A DNA stretch of 6,683 nucleotides from Desulfonatronaceae bacterium UBA663 (GTDB taxonomy: Bacteria > Desulfobacterota > Desulfovibrionia > Desulfovibrionales > Desulfonatronaceae): assembly GCA_002299865.1 (NCBI GenBank), contig DBNV01000018.1, positions 1-6,683 on the forward strand. The letters run 5' to 3'. How positions within the stretch are numbered: the first letter of the stretch is position 1; each line of letters opens with the position of its first letter. The position numbers and the translations under genes are program-made. The notes beneath the pieces are model-generated. The model had not been told where the DNA came from. It ran no database searches and saw nothing but the letters and a program-made list of their open reading frames with translations. Of this stretch, positions 5,410-6,683 are shown one piece after another.

Positions 5410-6528
5410 CTACCCGTTCATATAATCATTGATGCGGTCATAGGCAAAATGTTCATCCGACAGCACGTTTTCCATGAACCGGAACAAACCTTCCCGGACC
5501 CTGGGGGGGTGGTTGGGGTACCATTCCGGGGAGGCGATCACCAGGGAGCGGAAGACATAGAACGGGGCGATGACCTCCAACACTTCCCGATCGTTGGTGA
5601 GGGCCAGGTATTCCTCCCAGAAAGTCAGGTACAGGCGCTCGAAGTCACCGCCGAGGCGCGGCTGGTCGTACAGACCGAAAAGCAGGTAGTTGCAGCTCAT
5701 GGTGGATACGTCGTCGGCCGCGTCGCCCCACTCGCCCCGGCTGCGGTCCAGAACGCGAAAATCCCCGTCCGGCCCGTCAGGAAGGACCAGCACGTTCCAG
5801 GGATGAAAATCCCCATGCACCGCGGCCAGGCGATGGGTGTAGCGGCGCAGCTTCCAGCGCCAATCCACGAGACGTCGCTCCAGGTCCTGAAACTTTTCGG
5901 GGGGAAAATCTTCATAGGGGTGAGGATAAGAGTCCACTAGCCCAAAAATGCACTCCGACGCCCCGATGAGATCACGAATCCGACGCAGGTAAAGGTCAGG
6001 ATTCTTTTTCTTTTTGCCATGCACCCGGGCCAGCCATTGAGCAAAGGCCCGAGCCTTGGAAAGATCCCCGGCCTCCAACCCGCTTTTCTTGATGCGGTCC
6101 AAATCCAGGTAATAATCGTATCCCCGCGCCATCTCGTGCAGGATGAAGAACTCCCGAGGCTCACGCAGGGAGATCATGGCATCCCGATGATCCACGTAGC
6201 CCAAGGCCAGAGGCCGGACATGCCTCTCCATTCTTCCTCCGGTTTCATATTGAAACATGAGGATGGCCGCCCGGTCCCAATAGAACTGATGCCCGTACTT
6301 GTCGCCGCGCATGGTTGAAAGCACGGCTTCCTTGGTCTCGCCGTTCTGTTCAAACTTCAAATACACCGGCTTGCCGTATCCAAAATCCTTCATGCCCTGG
6401 GTCCCTGGAGCGCCCATTGCACGGGCTTCAAGCAGCGTGATCCCGGGGCCGAACTGTTCCCGCAAATACGCCTGCAAGCCGGCGATATTCATGTGCAGGG
6501 CGGGGCGTTTTTGATTGCGCATGGACAT
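5410..6528 (-). CDS. Aminoglycoside phosphotransferase (APH) family small-molecule kinase
   Basis: A 372-residue protein with the protein-kinase-like APH fold, which transfers phosphate from ATP to a hydroxyl on a small molecule. The key evidence is the catalytic Brenner-type motif HGDFHPWNVL at 238-247 (catalytic Asp240, metal-binding Asn245), followed by Asp261 in VLDRSRGEWGDAADD, the metal-binding segment that stands where kinases have DFG. The N-terminal lobe is a beta-rich stretch around VYLKFEQNGETKEAV. The APH family includes choline, homoserine, methylthioribose and sugar kinases as well as antibiotic kinases, so resistance should not be assumed. The frame stays open to the right window edge, and a TTG at 6591 is possible, but those residues look non-coding. 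ATG at 6528, with GGGG about 8 bases upstream, and ATG at 6522 are equally plausible starts. It pairs with the CysC-like kinase downstream. Confidence 0.85.
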   Translation of the reverse strand: MSMRNQKRPALHMNIAGLQAYLREQFGPGITLLEARAMGAPGTQGMKDFGYGKPVYLKFEQNGETKEAVLSTMRGDKYGHQFYWDRAAILMFQYETGGRMERHVRPLALGYVDHRDAMISLREPREFFILHEMARGYDYYLDLDRIKKSGLEAGDLSKARAFAQWLARVHGKKKKNPDLYLRRIRDLIGASECIFGLVDSYPHPYEDFPPEKFQDLERRLVDWRWKLRRYTHRLAAVHGDFHPWNVLVLPDGPDGDFRVLDRSRGEWGDAADDVSTMSCNYLLFGLYDQPRLGGDFERLYLTFWEEYLALTNDREVLEVIAPFYVFRSLVIASPEWYPNHPPRVREGLFRFMENVLSDEHFAYDRINDYMNG

Positions 6529-6616
6529 GAAGGAACCCCGTTGGAAGGAAAAAGGATTCGGAACGGTCGAGCAATGGGAGGTGAAAATCAAAGCAGGCCG
6601 GCCAAAGGCCGCGCGG

Positions 6617-6683
6617 TCATCCGAAATTCTCCCTGTACCTGGCCCAGAAGGCGTTCTGAGTGAAAAAATGTTCTTGGGTGCCG
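6617..6683 (-). CDS. C-terminal end of an unidentified protein (cut by right window edge)
   Basis: On the minus strand one frame is open from the window edge for 21 codons and ends in TGA at 6619-6617, giving residues GTQEHFFTQNAFWARYRENFG. The mix of aromatic and charged residues looks like a real protein end. However, all three minus frames are open across this short stretch, so frame choice rests on composition and on the stop lying before the next gene. I do not recognise the family. It would be the first gene of the unit seen here, about 90 bases before the APH-like kinase. Confidence 0.45.
   Translation of the reverse strand, partial: GTQEHFFTQNAFWARYRENFG

Noticed and set aside
5410..6528. 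Antibiotic resistance gene (aminoglycoside kinase)
   Set aside because: Only the general APH fold motifs are seen. The family is broad, there are no mobile elements, and the neighbours are housekeeping genes.
6596..6614. Hairpin CGGCC-TTT-GGCCG after the upstream partial gene as a terminator
   Set aside because: The stem is only five pairs and the following bases are CCTGCTTTGATTTT, without a T run. It is too weak to call a Rho-independent terminator.
6529..6616. Promoter for the kinase gene in the 88-base gap
   Set aside because: I could find no convincing -35/-10 pair with proper spacing on the minus strand; transcription may simply run through from upstream.

Overview
All recognisable genes in this 6.7 kb, GC-rich window lie on the minus strand. 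They are packed as what looks like one long transcription unit running from the right edge to the left edge. No gene is a clear taxonomic marker. The high GC, the tolQ-tolR-tolA order and the run of small coupled housekeeping genes fit a Gram-negative proteobacterium, and my impression is a deltaproteobacterium of the Desulfovibrio type. That placement is an inference from gene content and style, not something the sequence proves.

Layout in the direction of transcription (right to left). (1) The last 21 codons of an unidentified gene, then about 90 bases without a clear gene. (2) An aminoglycoside-phosphotransferase-fold small-molecule kinase. It is followed in the same reading frame, after a single TAG, by a P-loop kinase related to adenylylsulfate kinase. 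(3) miaB, the tRNA methylthiotransferase, overlapping the kinase by ATGA. (4) A DUF151/BFN bifunctional nuclease gene, overlapping miaB by ATGA. (5) A PHP-domain metal-dependent phosphoesterase starting 2 bases later. (6) A SIR2-family NAD-dependent protein deacylase. (7) tolQ, tolR and the start of a tolA/tonB-like gene cut by the left edge.

The genes form three functional blocks. The Tol block encodes the proton-driven inner-membrane motor (TolQ, TolR) and its periplasm-spanning transducer (TolA), which keep the outer membrane attached during division. The middle block (miaB, DUF151, PHP, sirtuin) holds tRNA modification, predicted nuclease, phosphoesterase and protein deacylation functions, and its spacing predicts co-translation. 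The right block is a pair of small-molecule kinases whose substrates cannot be read from the sequence. The APS-kinase-like member has lost much of the APS-binding signature, so a substrate other than APS is plausible.

There is no rRNA, tRNA, CRISPR array, insertion sequence or convincing Rho-independent terminator. No gene-free stretch exceeds 300 bases. The most notable observations are the same-frame TAG junction between the two kinases and the altered substrate motif of the APS-kinase-like protein. I did not find a clearly new multi-gene system.
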